Assembly: GCA_944322325.1 (NCBI GenBank)
Contig: CALUOQ010000004.1
Location: 113,935-177,934 of the forward strand
DNA: 64,000 bases
Direction: 5' to 3'
Source of the DNA: an uncultured Alloprevotella sp.
Lineage (GTDB): Bacteria > Bacteroidota > Bacteroidia > Bacteroidales > Bacteroidaceae
In this document: positions 55,693 through 63,995 of the stretch, in pieces
How positions within the stretch are numbered: the first letter of the stretch is position 1
How the letters are laid out: each line of letters starts with the position of its first letter
Translations under genes and position numbers: made by a program
Notes under the pieces: generated by a model
What the model was told of the DNA's origin: nothing
Seen by the model: the letters and a program-made list of their open reading frames with translations, nothing else
The model's database searches: none

Positions 55693-57048
55693 ATGTTCGA
55701 CAACCTGAGCGAGAGACTCGAACGGTCTTTCAAAATCCTGAAAGGTGAAGGAAAAATCACCGAAATCAACGTCGCCGAAACCCTGAAAGACGTGCGCCGC
55801 GCCCTGCTCGACGCCGACGTCAACTATAAGGTAGCCAAAACGTTCACCGACTCCGTCAAGGCCAAAGCCATGGGCCAGAACGTGCTTACGGCCGTGAAAC
55901 CCGGACAGCTGCTGGTGAAAATCGTGCACGACGAGCTGGCCCAGCTCATGGGCGGACAGGCCGCCGAGCTCAACCTCAAGGGTCACCCCGCCGTCGTACT
56001 GATGGCGGGACTGCAAGGCTCGGGCAAGACGACCATGTCGGGCAAGCTGGCCCTGTGGCAGAAGAGCAAAAAAGGACGGAAGCCCCTGCTCGTGGCCTGC
56101 GACGTCTATCGTCCCGCCGCCATCGACCAGCTCAAGGTGCTCGGCGAGCAGGTGGGTGTGCCCGTATATAGCGAACCCGACAGCAAGGACCCCGTCAGCA
56201 TCGCCCAGAACGCTATCCGCGAAGCCCGCGCCAAGGGCTACGACCTGGTCATCGTCGACACGGCCGGCCGCCTGGCTGTTGACGAGCAGATGATGAACGA
56301 AATCGCCGCCATCAAGGCCGGCATCGACCCTGACGAAATCCTCTTCGTCGTCGACGCCATGACGGGACAGGACGCCGTCAACACGGCCAAGGAATTCAAC
56401 GACCGCCTCGACTTCGACGGCGTCGTCCTCACGAAGCTCGACGGCGACACCCGTGGCGGTGCAGCCCTGTCCATACGCACCGTCGTCACCAAGCCCATCA
56501 AGCTCGTCGGTACGGGCGAAAAGCTTGAAGCCCTCGACGTGTTCCACCCCGAACGCATGGCCGACCGCATACTGGGCATGGGCGACATCGTCTCCCTCGT
56601 CGAGCGCGCACAGGAACAGTTCGACGAAGAAGAGGCCCGCAAGCTCCAGCGCAAGATACAGAAGAACCAGTTCGACTTCAACGACTTCCTCAACCAGATT
56701 CACCAAATCAAGAAGATGGGTAACCTCAAGGACCTTGCCTCCATGATACCCGGCGTGGGCAAGGCCCTGAAGGACGTCGACATCGACGACAACGCCTTCA
56801 AGGGCATCGAGGCCATCATCCTGTCCATGACGCCCAAGGAACGCAGCCACCCCGAAATCCTCAACACCAGCCGCCGGCAGCGCATCGCGCGCGGCTCGGG
56901 CACCAACATACAGGAAGTCAACCGCCTCATCAAGCAGTTCGACCAGACGCGCAAGATGATGAAAATGGTCACTGGCAGCAAGATGGGGCGCATGATGAAA
57001 GGCATGCCGCCCATGCCTGGAATACCGGGTATGCCGAAACTCAAATAA
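55693..57048 (+). CDS. ffh: Signal recognition particle GTPase Ffh
   Basis: 451 residues. NG domain with G1 GLQGSGKTTMSGKLAL, DTAGRL (G3) and TKLDGDTRGGAAL (G4). The methionine-rich M domain follows (about 325-451), ending KGMPPMPGIPGMPKLK, and binds signal peptides and 4.5S RNA. Works with FtsY to deliver inner-membrane proteins. The ATG at 55693 is chosen for its conserved start MFDNLSERLERSF. folD follows after 76 bp. Confidence 0.98.
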   Translation: MFDNLSERLERSFKILKGEGKITEINVAETLKDVRRALLDADVNYKVAKTFTDSVKAKAMGQNVLTAVKPGQLLVKIVHDELAQLMGGQAAELNLKGHPAVVLMAGLQGSGKTTMSGKLALWQKSKKGRKPLLVACDVYRPAAIDQLKVLGEQVGVPVYSEPDSKDPVSIAQNAIREARAKGYDLVIVDTAGRLAVDEQMMNEIAAIKAGIDPDEILFVVDAMTGQDAVNTAKEFNDRLDFDGVVLTKLDGDTRGGAALSIRTVVTKPIKLVGTGEKLEALDVFHPERMADRILGMGDIVSLVERAQEQFDEEEARKLQRKIQKNQFDFNDFLNQIHQIKKMGNLKDLASMIPGVGKALKDVDIDDNAFKGIEAIILSMTPKERSHPEILNTSRRQRIARGSGTNIQEVNRLIKQFDQTRKMMKMVTGSKMGRMMKGMPPMPGIPGMPKLK

Positions 57049-57124
57049 ATCACCGGAATCATACGGCAGGGCGACCGCACAGCGGCGCCCTGTTTGCTTT
57101 CCCCACCCATAAAAAACTACGCTC

Positions 57125-58003
57125 ATGCAACTCATCGACGGAAAGGCCACGGCAGCCACCATCAAAAAGGAAATCGCCGAAGAAGTGGAACGCATCGTCG
57201 CCGCGGGCGGAAAACGCCCCCATCTGGCCGCTGTGCTCGTAGGACACGACGGCGGCAGCGAAACCTACGTGCGCAACAAAGTCAAGGCATGCGAGGAGTG
57301 CGGCTTCACCTCCACCCTCGTCCGATACGAAGCCGACGTCACCGAAACCGAGCTTCTGGCCTGCATCGACCGCCTCAACCGCGATGCCGACGTCGACGGC
57401 TTCATCGTACAGCTCCCCCTGCCCCCCCACATCGACGAGCAGCGCATCATCGAAGCCATCGACTACCGCAAGGACGTCGACGGCTTCCATCCCGTCAATG
57501 TAGGCCGCATGGCCATCGGCCTGCCCTGCTACGTCTCCGCCACACCCAAGGGCATCTACGAACTGCTGCGCCGCTACGCCATCCCCACGTCGGGCAAAAA
57601 GTGCGTCATCCTGGGCCGCAGCAACATCGTCGGCAAACCCATGGCCCAGCTCATGATGCAAAAATCACTCGGCGACGCCACCGTCACCGTCTGCCACAGC
57701 CACAGCACCACGCTCAAGGAAGAATGCCGCACGGCCGACATCCTCATCGCAGCCATCGGCCGCCCCGGCTTCGTCACAGCCGACATGGTCAAGGAGGGCG
57801 CCACCGTCATCGACGTCGGCACCACCCGCGTCCCCGACGCCACGCGCAAAAGCGGCTTCCGCCTCTGCGGCGACGTGCGCTTCGACGAAGTCAACCCCAA
57901 GTGCAGCTACATCACGCCCGTGCCCGGCGGCGTAGGCCCCATGACCATCTGCATGCTCATGCTCAACACCCTGGCCGCAGGCAAAAAGGAATACTACCGC
58001 TGA
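57125..58003 (+). CDS. folD: Methylenetetrahydrofolate dehydrogenase/cyclohydrolase
   Basis: Bifunctional one-carbon enzyme: 5,10-methylene-THF to 10-formyl-THF through the methenyl form. 292 residues. Seen: the catalytic Lys region [36 protein letters not shown], the NADP loop [17 protein letters not shown] and the tail [19 protein letters not shown]. The last 90 bases and the 11 after the stop are repeated exactly at 62112-62212, at the far edge of an AT-rich island. Confidence 0.98.
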   Translation: MQLIDGKATAATIKKEIAEEVERIVAAGGKRPHLAAVLVGHDGGSETYVRNKVKACEECGFTSTLVRYEADVTETELLACIDRLNRDADVDGFIVQLPLPPHIDEQRIIEAIDYRKDVDGFHPVNVGRMAIGLPCYVSATPKGIYELLRRYAIPTSGKKCVILGRSNIVGKPMAQLMMQKSLGDATVTVCHSHSTTLKEECRTADILIAAIGRPGFVTADMVKEGATVIDVGTTRVPDATRKSGFRLCGDVRFDEVNPKCSYITPVPGGVGPMTICMLMLNTLAAGKKEYYR

Positions 58004-58014
58004 GTCCGCCGCGC
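57914..58014 (+). repeat. 101-bp direct repeat, left copy (folD 3' end)
   Basis: Identical base for base to 62112-62212. It covers the last 29 sense codons and the stop of folD plus 11 bases. The left copy is part of the intact gene. Confidence 0.95.
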
Positions 58015-58168
58015 TCCGACAACCGCAACGCCCCCGCACAAGCTCCCCCACTGCCAATCGGAACCGAACAGATGCCCTTGCCGCCGCGATATCACAAAAA
58101 TTAGGCAGCCAGGCCAAAGAGGAGCGATAATCTCTGCGACGGAATCGTCCGCTAACCTATAAACACGG

Positions 58169-58209
58169 AAAAGAGGCTGTTCCAAATACTTTTTGAGACA
58201 GCCTCTTTT
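58169..58209. terminator. Bidirectional terminator at the island's left edge
   Basis: Perfect 12-bp arms 58169-58180 and 58198-58209 (aaaagaggctgt and complement), T-rich on both strands. The gaggctgt...acagcctc form also recalls ends of some insertion sequences, but no transposase is near. Confidence 0.75.
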
Positions 58210-58281
58210 CCTTTACTTTCCATTCGACAAGAGTGGCACTACGTCACAAAATGCCGAATGCAGCCTCGAATCTCGTCCTAC

Positions 58282-58868
58282 CTATTTCACTAGGAGCTTC
58301 GTCCGCTTATTCCCGACATCAACATAGGTACCGCTCTGAACGTTTACCCGTCCGTCACCATCTTTGTATAACATGACTCCATCGAGCAAATACACACGCG
58401 CTTCCACTCCTGCGGCCAAGTTAGAGGTATGGACAGTTCTCAGCGCGGTGGAAAGTCAACAATCACCGACAACCGCGTCTGAAATAGCCGTCGTTCGAGA
58501 TACAATCGTCACTGATTTAGAGATTCTCTCAGACGGGTAGTAATTCTTGTTTCCCGCTTGATAAACCTCTATCGTCCATATACCAACCTTTGCACAAAAC
58601 TGACGAACAGACCAAGCCTATTATACATATCGCCATACTCACAATCAGGAATATAGGTTACCTCCAAAACGGAAGAAGATTTTGCTTCAAGGCCAATATA
58701 ACGACCAACTGTTACCAGCGAGAATTTTCCTCCCAAGTCAATGTCTGAAAAAAACGGCGTATAAAACAAATCATCCCCATTATAAACAAATTTGTAATTG
58801 TCTTTCTTTTCGCCGCTGATAATAGCGCTATACTCACCTACATCTGATGTTTTTGGTAGCCGTAAGAT
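58282..58868 (-). pseudogene. Remnant of a secreted surface-protein gene
   Basis: Read on the minus strand, the first frame gives LPKTSDVGEYSAIISGEKKD and NYKFVYNG, resembling MBG-type adhesin repeats. Near 58590 the reading shifts to another frame (KVGIWTIEVYQAGNKNYYPS ...), then meets a TGA (after VVGDC), then continues (LLDGVMLYKDGDGRVNVQSG) to RTKLLVK and stops. The end looks like a C-terminal sorting-type tail. At least one frameshift and one stop break it, and the 5' part is missing. Confidence 0.7.
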
Positions 58869-59474
58869 TTAGCATTGGTATTTGTTATTCGCTAACGATT
58901 TTTTCAACCTTTCCTCCCGGGCTTGCTGTAGTTTGTTAAATTCTTCTTTCACAGTATTGTGGGCTATAAAGAATGCGCTCAACATAGCTTCGAGATAATA
59001 CTTCCTATCATGGATGTCGTGAATAAATACAATCTTAGTGTAGCAAAACACGATGATATAATGTTTCTCTTCGTTTGTCTTATAAATCGATGTGATGATG
59101 CTTCCAAAATTTGCCTCGTTGACGGCTTGTTTCAAAAGATCTGCATCGGGGTCGTCCATATCAATACATGTCCACGCACTACCAACGATATTAATATATG
59201 GACTCTCATTGTTCGCATAGAAATCAAAGGCTTCGCCCTGATATTTGACTTGGATAACGTCGTTTTCATCCACACTGCACTGGCATCCGATTTCTTCCAA
59301 CGTATTCAACAGCAAGTTGCGCGGTTTCTCATCTTCTCCGTCGATCGCGGCATCAATAGCTTTGTCCGCATCTTCGTAATCAGATTTTGCTCTTTTGTCA
59401 CGTCCGATGGCGTAACCAATTTTTCCTGCAAGGAAAATGCAAACGAGAATGAATAAAACAATTAAAGCCGACAT
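58869..59474 (-). CDS. Membrane-anchored protein, YbjN-like domain
   Basis: 201 residues. One N-terminal membrane helix (LIVLFILVCIFLAGKIGYAI), then a charged linker and a domain at about 50-185 (NTLEEIGCQCSVDENDVIQV, KYQGEAFDFYANNESPYINI, LLKQAVNEANFG) with the beta-rich pattern of YbjN/type III chaperone-like folds. A helical basic tail ends NNKYQC. AT-rich codon use sets it apart from chromosomal neighbours. Last gene of the island's minus-strand row. Function unknown. Confidence 0.65.
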   Translation of the reverse strand: MSALIVLFILVCIFLAGKIGYAIGRDKRAKSDYEDADKAIDAAIDGEDEKPRNLLLNTLEEIGCQCSVDENDVIQVKYQGEAFDFYANNESPYINIVGSAWTCIDMDDPDADLLKQAVNEANFGSIITSIYKTNEEKHYIIVFCYTKIVFIHDIHDRKYYLEAMLSAFFIAHNTVKEEFNKLQQAREERLKKSLANNKYQC

Positions 59475-59480
59475 AATGGT

Positions 59481-59600
59481 TTAAGGTTTTTCTTCTTTAT
59501 TTGAGTTCCGGTACACTTCTTCTATAATTTCCACTCTTTTCAAATTTTCCTCATGTGGCGGATGGTTATGTATCCCCTTTTCTGTCGCTTTCTTGAACAC
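59481..59600 (-). CDS. Very small frame, possible gene remnant
   Basis: 39 residues from a GTG, ending in a charged helix (LKRVEIIEEVYRNSNKEEKP). An in-frame stop lies only 18 bp further upstream. Too short to identify; perhaps the tail of a lost gene. It ends 6 bp before the next start. Confidence 0.25.
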   Translation of the reverse strand: MFKKATEKGIHNHPPHEENLKRVEIIEEVYRNSNKEEKP

Positions 59601-59679
59601 GCTGTCTTTTCTAACGGATTAATTACCTTTTTAAGTTTGACAGTTGCGATTACCGATAAAGCTTTCGCTGGATGCTTAA

Positions 59680-59729
59680 AACTTCCATCTATGTATTCAG
59701 CTACAGAATTGAATACATAGATGGAAGTT
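59680..59729 (-). terminator. 20-bp perfect hairpin
   Basis: Arms 59680-59699 and 59710-59729 are perfectly complementary with a 10-base loop. It lies 7 bp past the stop of the minus-strand gene at 59737 and is followed by a T4 run on that strand. Confidence 0.75.
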
Positions 59730-59736
59730 CTTACTC

Positions 59737-60069
59737 TTACATCCTATCTTGATGGTCACTTATGAAACGGTATTCGACGCCAAGATCATCTCTAAATACC
59801 GATAGTCTCTTGATTGTACCATTGTCGGGCCAGCATTCGAGGACAAAGCGGTAATCAGGGTCTTCACCCTGATAATACAAAGTAAATCCTTCTTGGCGGA
59901 CAAGCCACGCACGTTTAGGCGATAACGTCGGAATGATGGATATGACAACGTTGTTCCCCGTGCTGTCATATTCAAAGTTCGCCCTGCGCGGAAGAAAAGC
60001 ATCCGTAGCGACCACACATCCGTTCTGAATGCGTTGGTGACTTTTGAAAACATGAGTTACCAGTGACAT
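59737..60069 (-). CDS. Hypothetical island protein, 110 residues
   Basis: Starts MSLVTHVFKSHQRIQNGCVV. Predicted mostly beta (NFEYDSTGNNVVISIIPTL, FTLYYQGEDPDYRFVLECWP). No signal peptide or membrane helix. No family recognised. It is followed by the 20-bp hairpin, so the operon may end or be attenuated here. Confidence 0.6.
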   Translation of the reverse strand: MSLVTHVFKSHQRIQNGCVVATDAFLPRRANFEYDSTGNNVVISIIPTLSPKRAWLVRQEGFTLYYQGEDPDYRFVLECWPDNGTIKRLSVFRDDLGVEYRFISDHQDRM

Positions 60070-60131
60070 AGTCGTTAGTTTTTTATAGTTATGGTTTGAT
60101 GATATTTAAATTAAAAATGAGTAAGCGAAGA

Positions 60132-60482
60132 TTATGTGGCGGAAATTTTTGCTGCCAATTCGCACATTCCGTCTTGTTGCACGTACTTTATCCCCCAATC
60201 ATACTCCTTTATGATTGTACCGATAGCCATGCACAGGCAATATAGTATTTCGTCGTTACGTTCCGTCGCATGCAGATATTGTGTTTTTCCCAAATTCGCT
60301 AACTTTTCGACGACCGTCATATTAAGTCGGCAGTCTTTGATGTCACCTAATTCGGTTGGGGTAAGCATGGGAATAATTACCCGTTGTATCGCTGACTTAA
60401 ACGCTATCATTACAGGTAAATACTTACCCATGTTCCCCACGACTTTTGCTTGCGTAGATAGGTAGTTGCTAGAACTTAACAT
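60132..60482 (-). CDS. Hypothetical island protein, 116 residues
   Basis: Starts MLSSSNYLSTQAKVVGNMGK. Likely helical (YLPVMIAFKSAIQRVIIPML, LYCLCMAIGTIIKEYDW). No export signal is clear. Not recognised. It is 62 bp before the next gene in the row. Confidence 0.55.
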   Translation of the reverse strand: MLSSSNYLSTQAKVVGNMGKYLPVMIAFKSAIQRVIIPMLTPTELGDIKDCRLNMTVVEKLANLGKTQYLHATERNDEILYCLCMAIGTIIKEYDWGIKYVQQDGMCELAAKISAT

Positions 60483-60565
60483 GATCTCAGATTAAGAGGG
60501 TTGATTCTTTATTTGTGTATGTTCACTCTTGAGAAAATCTTTCGAGCCTCTATTTTGCTTTGAGT

Positions 60566-60976
60566 CTAGAAAATATAACGGCATTTACTGCAACGAATCA
60601 CGTACTCACCTACCAAAATTTCCATTACAATATCCTTAGTGGACGTCATATCAATAGCTGTTAGCTTTATTGACGTGATTGAATCATTTTCAACTTGCAA
60701 AAGAGTAAGAGGATTGTCGCTTTTGACCTTCCAATTGGCAAAAAAGTCATAATGTCCATAACTAAAGCCCCTCATTGCTCCGTATTTTTGAATTTCCTCT
60801 ATTGCGTAACTATAATTTAAGACTGTCATAATACCGCCAAAAGGGCCACCTTGACGAATATAGACAGTTTCGTCAATTGTTGCAATGATTTTATTCTGCT
60901 TAATAACTTTCGCGACTTCAAATTCAAGGTTGTAGTTTCCAAGTAATACTTCGGATAATTTTTCTCCTGCTGTCAT
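60566..60976 (-). CDS. Hypothetical island protein, 136 residues
   Basis: Starts MTAGEKLSEVLLGNYNLEFE. The middle has a Gly-rich turn (YIRQGGPFGGIMTVLNYSYA) and the end a Cys pair (VIRCSKCRYIF). Predicted alpha/beta, cytoplasmic. Not recognised. Confidence 0.55.
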   Translation of the reverse strand: MTAGEKLSEVLLGNYNLEFEVAKVIKQNKIIATIDETVYIRQGGPFGGIMTVLNYSYAIEEIQKYGAMRGFSYGHYDFFANWKVKSDNPLTLLQVENDSITSIKLTAIDMTSTKDIVMEILVGEYVIRCSKCRYIF

Positions 60977-61008
60977 TTTTATTCAAGTTTAAGATTATAA
61001 TACCGCAG

Positions 61009-61584
61009 TTAGTAAGTGATATTTTCAATGACGTGATTTTCTATGGCAGATAGTGCAAAATTATTTCCGTATCTGCGCATGGCGTCCTCTGTCAGTTGAA
61101 AAAGTTGTTGTAAGAACTCTTGCGTCAGGTTTATTCCTCGCATCCCTTTTGCGATCGACGCAATCATCGTATTTATTTTTACGAGAGCATTGTTGTCTCT
61201 TGGCATCAAGTAGTATCGGGCGACCGTCATTTGTACGAGGAGGCGAATGTTTTGTTCCCGCCCGTATCCGGCCGGAGTTTTAATGAGTTTATCGTGGAGA
61301 CTTCTACCTGACAGTATTTGTGTGAAATCGTCATCGTTGACAAGGTAACGTTCTCGGAGCAGGTTAAGATAATTATGCTCATCATAAGTGAGCACGTCAT
61401 TACATATGTATTCAGCAGCTTGCTGTAAAGAAAGACTATCTGCGTATCTAATGCACTGTACCATTGTCGTCTGGTCGTAATACAGTCTATAATAGATCAT
61501 TTCGTGAAATACCACATTGAGGTGTCTTCTCTTGTCGAATTGGGAGTCACAGCTTCCGTATCCAAAAAAATCTTCAAGTGCCAT
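61009..61584 (-). CDS. Hypothetical island protein, 191 residues
   Basis: Starts MALEDFFGYGSCDSQFDKRR at the ATG; a TTG at 61632 would add 16 Lys-rich residues. Mainly helical, with TMVQCIRYADSLSLQQAAEY and MTVARYYLMPRDNNALVKIN. No membrane helix or signal peptide. First gene of the island's minus-strand row. Not recognised. Confidence 0.6.
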   Translation of the reverse strand: MALEDFFGYGSCDSQFDKRRHLNVVFHEMIYYRLYYDQTTMVQCIRYADSLSLQQAAEYICNDVLTYDEHNYLNLLRERYLVNDDDFTQILSGRSLHDKLIKTPAGYGREQNIRLLVQMTVARYYLMPRDNNALVKINTMIASIAKGMRGINLTQEFLQQLFQLTEDAMRRYGNNFALSAIENHVIENITY

Positions 61585-61717
61585 CTTTTTTTGATTTTTT
61601 ACATTATTACTTTTTGCTGCCTTCTTGGGCAACTAGTGTTTTCCGTAAGTCCGAAAACTTGAAGTATAAACAATAAAAAAACGTGGACTTATCACTTCGT
61701 CTACGCTTTCTGTTGGT

Positions 61718-61814
61718 ATTGGGGATAACCTTGCACACATATCCGAGTAAAAGCCCACGCCATTTGGCGTGAGCATCAACTTTTACTCTTGTGTGCTTCG
61801 TCAAATTCCCCAAT
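61718..61814 (-). ncRNA. Nested four-helix palindrome in the island leader
   Basis: Four pairs nest inside each other: 61718-61725 with 61807-61814, 61733-61738 with 61791-61796, 61745-61753 with 61780-61788, and 61756-61762 with 61765-61771 (loop of two bases). All are perfect. It lies between the likely promoter and the first island gene, so it would be the leader RNA. It could equally act as DNA, for example as a recombination site. Confidence 0.55.
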
Positions 61815-61903
61815 TTTCAGAAAGCAAGAATAAAGCTAACGCTTCTTTATCTTTATGTCTGAGATTGCGATGTTACATAGGCTTCCACTTTTTGTTTTAC
61901 GCT

Positions 61904-61934
61904 ACAAAATTACTCAAAGCATTCGTAACCGCAA
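61904..61934 (-). promoter_or_regulatory. Promoter of the island gene row
   Basis: Minus strand -7 TAATTTTGT (61912-61904) fits TAnnTTTGY. A TTG lies 19 bp upstream (61934-61932). It would give a leader of about 310 bases before the ATG at 61584. Confidence 0.5.
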
Positions 61935-62111
61935 TGGATCGGGCGAGTAAAATGAAAATAAACTGGTGCAAATTACAACAATGGCAGGAAACGCCTAGGC
62001 TAACGGCCACCTGGATATTCTGGTCAACGTACGCACCTACGCCACTCGCAGGAACTGAAAGAGGCGGATAGCTGCCGCCTAAAAGGTAATCAGGCACGCC
62101 ACAACCTCAGA

Positions 62112-62212
62112 ACGCCCGTGCCCGGCGGCGTAGGCCCCATGACCATCTGCATGCTCATGCTCAACACCCTGGCCGCAGGCAAAAAGGAATACTACCGCTG
62201 AGTCCGCCGCGC
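62112..62212 (+). repeat. 101-bp direct repeat, right copy (folD 3' end)
   Basis: Exact copy of 57914-58014, not attached to a gene. GC-rich native-looking sequence follows it and leads to the next lipoprotein gene, so this copy probably marks the original end of folD. Confidence 0.95.
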
Positions 62213-62343
62213 GCAAGGCCAGAACCCGGCAACATCCCCCGCCAACCGGAACGAAAGAAGCAGAAAAAGGAAAGCTAACCCGCGCCCCGATTGGCGGGGA
62301 ATTCGTAACTTCGCCCGCACACACCCCCTCAAGACCTCACCGC

Positions 62344-63384
62344 ATGAAAAAACTGCTCACCCAAACCGCGACTCTCATCGCCCTCCTGCTCTGCATGGTC
62401 ACCACGTCAGCCTGCTTCGACGACGAAGAAGACGCGCGCGACCCCCAAGCCGAAAACTACCTCGTAGGCGTATGGCAAGGCCACAGCACCGCCTTGGGCG
62501 AATGGAGAATCGAGTTCCGCAAGGACCGGACCGCAAGAGTCACCCAATACGCGCTCAACTTCGGAGACACCGACATCTTCATCGTCCAAGACCTCTTTTA
62601 CAACGACTGGGGAGCCAACAATAACGAGTTCTACATCGGCAACTACTACGAAGGCAAAATACAGCCGGACGGCTCCATCACGCTGAACACAAGGCTCGTG
62701 GGCACCGACGGAGAGGTCATATACGTCACCCTTCGTAAAACCACCGTCGACAACTTTCCCGACCTCATCGAACACCAGAACACAGTGTACACACTCACGG
62801 GCAACTGGGAAGGCCTGAGCGACGACGGCCCTACGCCCGCCGGCTCGAACTGGAAAGGGACAACGGCGTCCTGACGGGAAAAGGCGCCACCTACTACGCC
62901 TCAGGGACAAAGAACATTTCGACCTACTGGGAGGTAGCGCACGACACCGTCACCTTCACCAACCAATACTTCTCCTTCGTATTCAACACGCAAGACTACG
63001 AACTCCCCGACGAAGAGGACATGCAAGTCCAGAAAGAACAGGGAACCCTCCTCAACGACAGCACCCTTCGTCTGCCGGGCGTGACACTGAAAAAGCTGCC
63101 CGACCCCGTCGTCAACCTCACGCAGACCGTGCAAAAGGCCATCGGGACCTGGGTCGACGCCGAGGGCAACCGCATGACACTCAACGAAGACATGACCGCC
63201 AGCCACAGCCTGTACAACCCATACGGAAACGCCACATGGCAAACCACAGGCGAGGGCGAAGTACAAGTTCCTCACCACCGGAAGGGAGTACCTCGAGCAA
63301 GTGCGGCGCTTCATCTTCGTCGGCGACGACCTCGTCTGCTACCCCGCCCTCCCCGACAGCCCGAAGTACGTAAAGCAAAATTGA
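62344..63384 (+). pseudogene. Lipoprotein gene with two compensating frameshifts
   Basis: The first frame (MKKLLTQTATLIALLLCMVT, lipobox TSAC) runs to a stop at 62872-62874. From about 62840 the coding sense continues one frame over (LELERDNGVLTGKGATYYAS, ... TGEG, about 63255), then returns to the first frame (AKYKFLTTGREYLEQVRRFI) and stops at 63384. The pieces read as one lipoprotein of about 345 residues, beta-rich, not recognised. One base lost and one gained explain it; sequencing error is possible. A -7-like box with one mismatch (TAACTTCGC, 62305-62313) precedes it. Confidence 0.65.
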
Positions 63385-63529
63385 CGGAACGGCTTCCCTC
63401 CCAGCGCCCGACAGCATCCCCACCCCACGCCTCGGCCGTCAACGGCCGCGCAAGAATAGGAAATACGCACAGACGCTCAAAAAAAGCGCCGGAAAGTTTG
63501 GCACGTGCGAAATTTTCACTACCTTTGCA

Positions 63530-63538
63530 CTCGCTTTC
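63530..63538 (+). promoter_or_regulatory. -7 box for tRNA-His
   Basis: TACCTTTGC, an exact match, 25 bp before the tRNA. Confidence 0.55.
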
Positions 63539-63562
63539 GGGAGCGAAAGCAAAACAAAACAC

Positions 63563-63640
63563 GGTGGCTGTAGTTCAGTTGGTTAGAGCGTCAGATTGTG
63601 GTTCTGAATGTCGTGGGTTCGAATCCCATCTGCCACCCCA
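63563..63640 (+). tRNA. tRNA-His (GTG)
   Basis: Cloverleaf with anticodon GTG at 63598-63600 in loop ttgtggt. The 5' extra G (63563) faces discriminator C (63637), the His identity pair, and CCA is encoded at 63638-63640. The acceptor stem has one T-T mismatch at its sixth pair. Confidence 0.96.
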
Positions 63641-63647
63641 AGAAATG

Positions 63648-63687
63648 AATCGCTAAGTTCTTAAAAACAAAGAATTTAGCGATTTTT
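63648..63687 (+). terminator. Terminator after tRNA-His
   Basis: 15-bp arms 63648-63662 and 63670-63684 with one G-U pair, followed by a T-run. Confidence 0.8.
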
Positions 63688-63791
63688 CTTTTTAGGCAAG
63701 AATCCTATCTATGCACTTCTGCATACCTTCTAATCTAATGCACTTTCGCTAATTGTTGACTAATTGTTGACTAATTAATTATTGGCGTAAA

Positions 63792-63995
63792 ATGTTGACT
63801 ATCAAAGCTGAAATTAAGAAAAATGAGCAAAAAGCGGACGGAACTTACAACATTAAGTTACGCTTTACACTCAATCGTAAAGTAAAGAGGCTATCCACGA
63901 GCCTATTCATCAAGCCAACAGACCTGGAAAAGCCACGCGACTTTGACCCTTTTGGCCAAGCAGGATTTGCCCACCTTTGGCTACAATATGATTGA
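63792..63995 (+). pseudogene. Tyrosine recombinase, N-terminal fragment
   Basis: 67 residues. The first 45 (MLTIKAEIKKNEQKADGTYN ... LFIKPTDL) match the arm-type DNA-binding start of Bacteroidetes conjugative-transposon integrases. After that the sequence departs from the family and stops at 63995. No catalytic domain follows before the window ends. It lies 150 bp from tRNA-His, a usual integration target, so it is probably a scar of an integrative element. Confidence 0.7.

Larger units (their letters stand above)
58015..62111. mobile_element. AT-rich genomic island at the folD 3' end
   Basis: 4.1 kb lies between two exact copies of the folD end. After about 130 bases of GC-rich flank the DNA turns markedly AT-rich, against GC-rich DNA on both sides. 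It holds a decayed surface-protein gene, five small unknown genes on the minus strand, several perfect hairpins and a nested palindrome. No integrase or transposase is inside. Insertion at the end of a gene with duplication of that end is typical of integrative elements; how it arrived is inferred. Confidence 0.8.
61633..62111. other. Non-coding leader region of the island
   Basis: No convincing gene; one 68-codon frame on the minus strand starts at a TTG and overlaps the palindrome. It contains the nested palindrome (61718-61814), a minus-strand promoter near 61904-61934, and a transition back to GC-rich DNA after 61990. Confidence 0.6.

Noticed and set aside
58169-58209. Insertion-sequence end
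   Set aside because: The hairpin resembles some IS ends, but there is no matching inverted copy at the other island edge and no transposase, so a terminator is the simpler reading.
61607-61813. 68-codon minus-strand frame upstream of the island genes
   Set aside because: Starts at TTG, overlaps the nested palindrome almost entirely and shows no protein-like features beyond basic residues.
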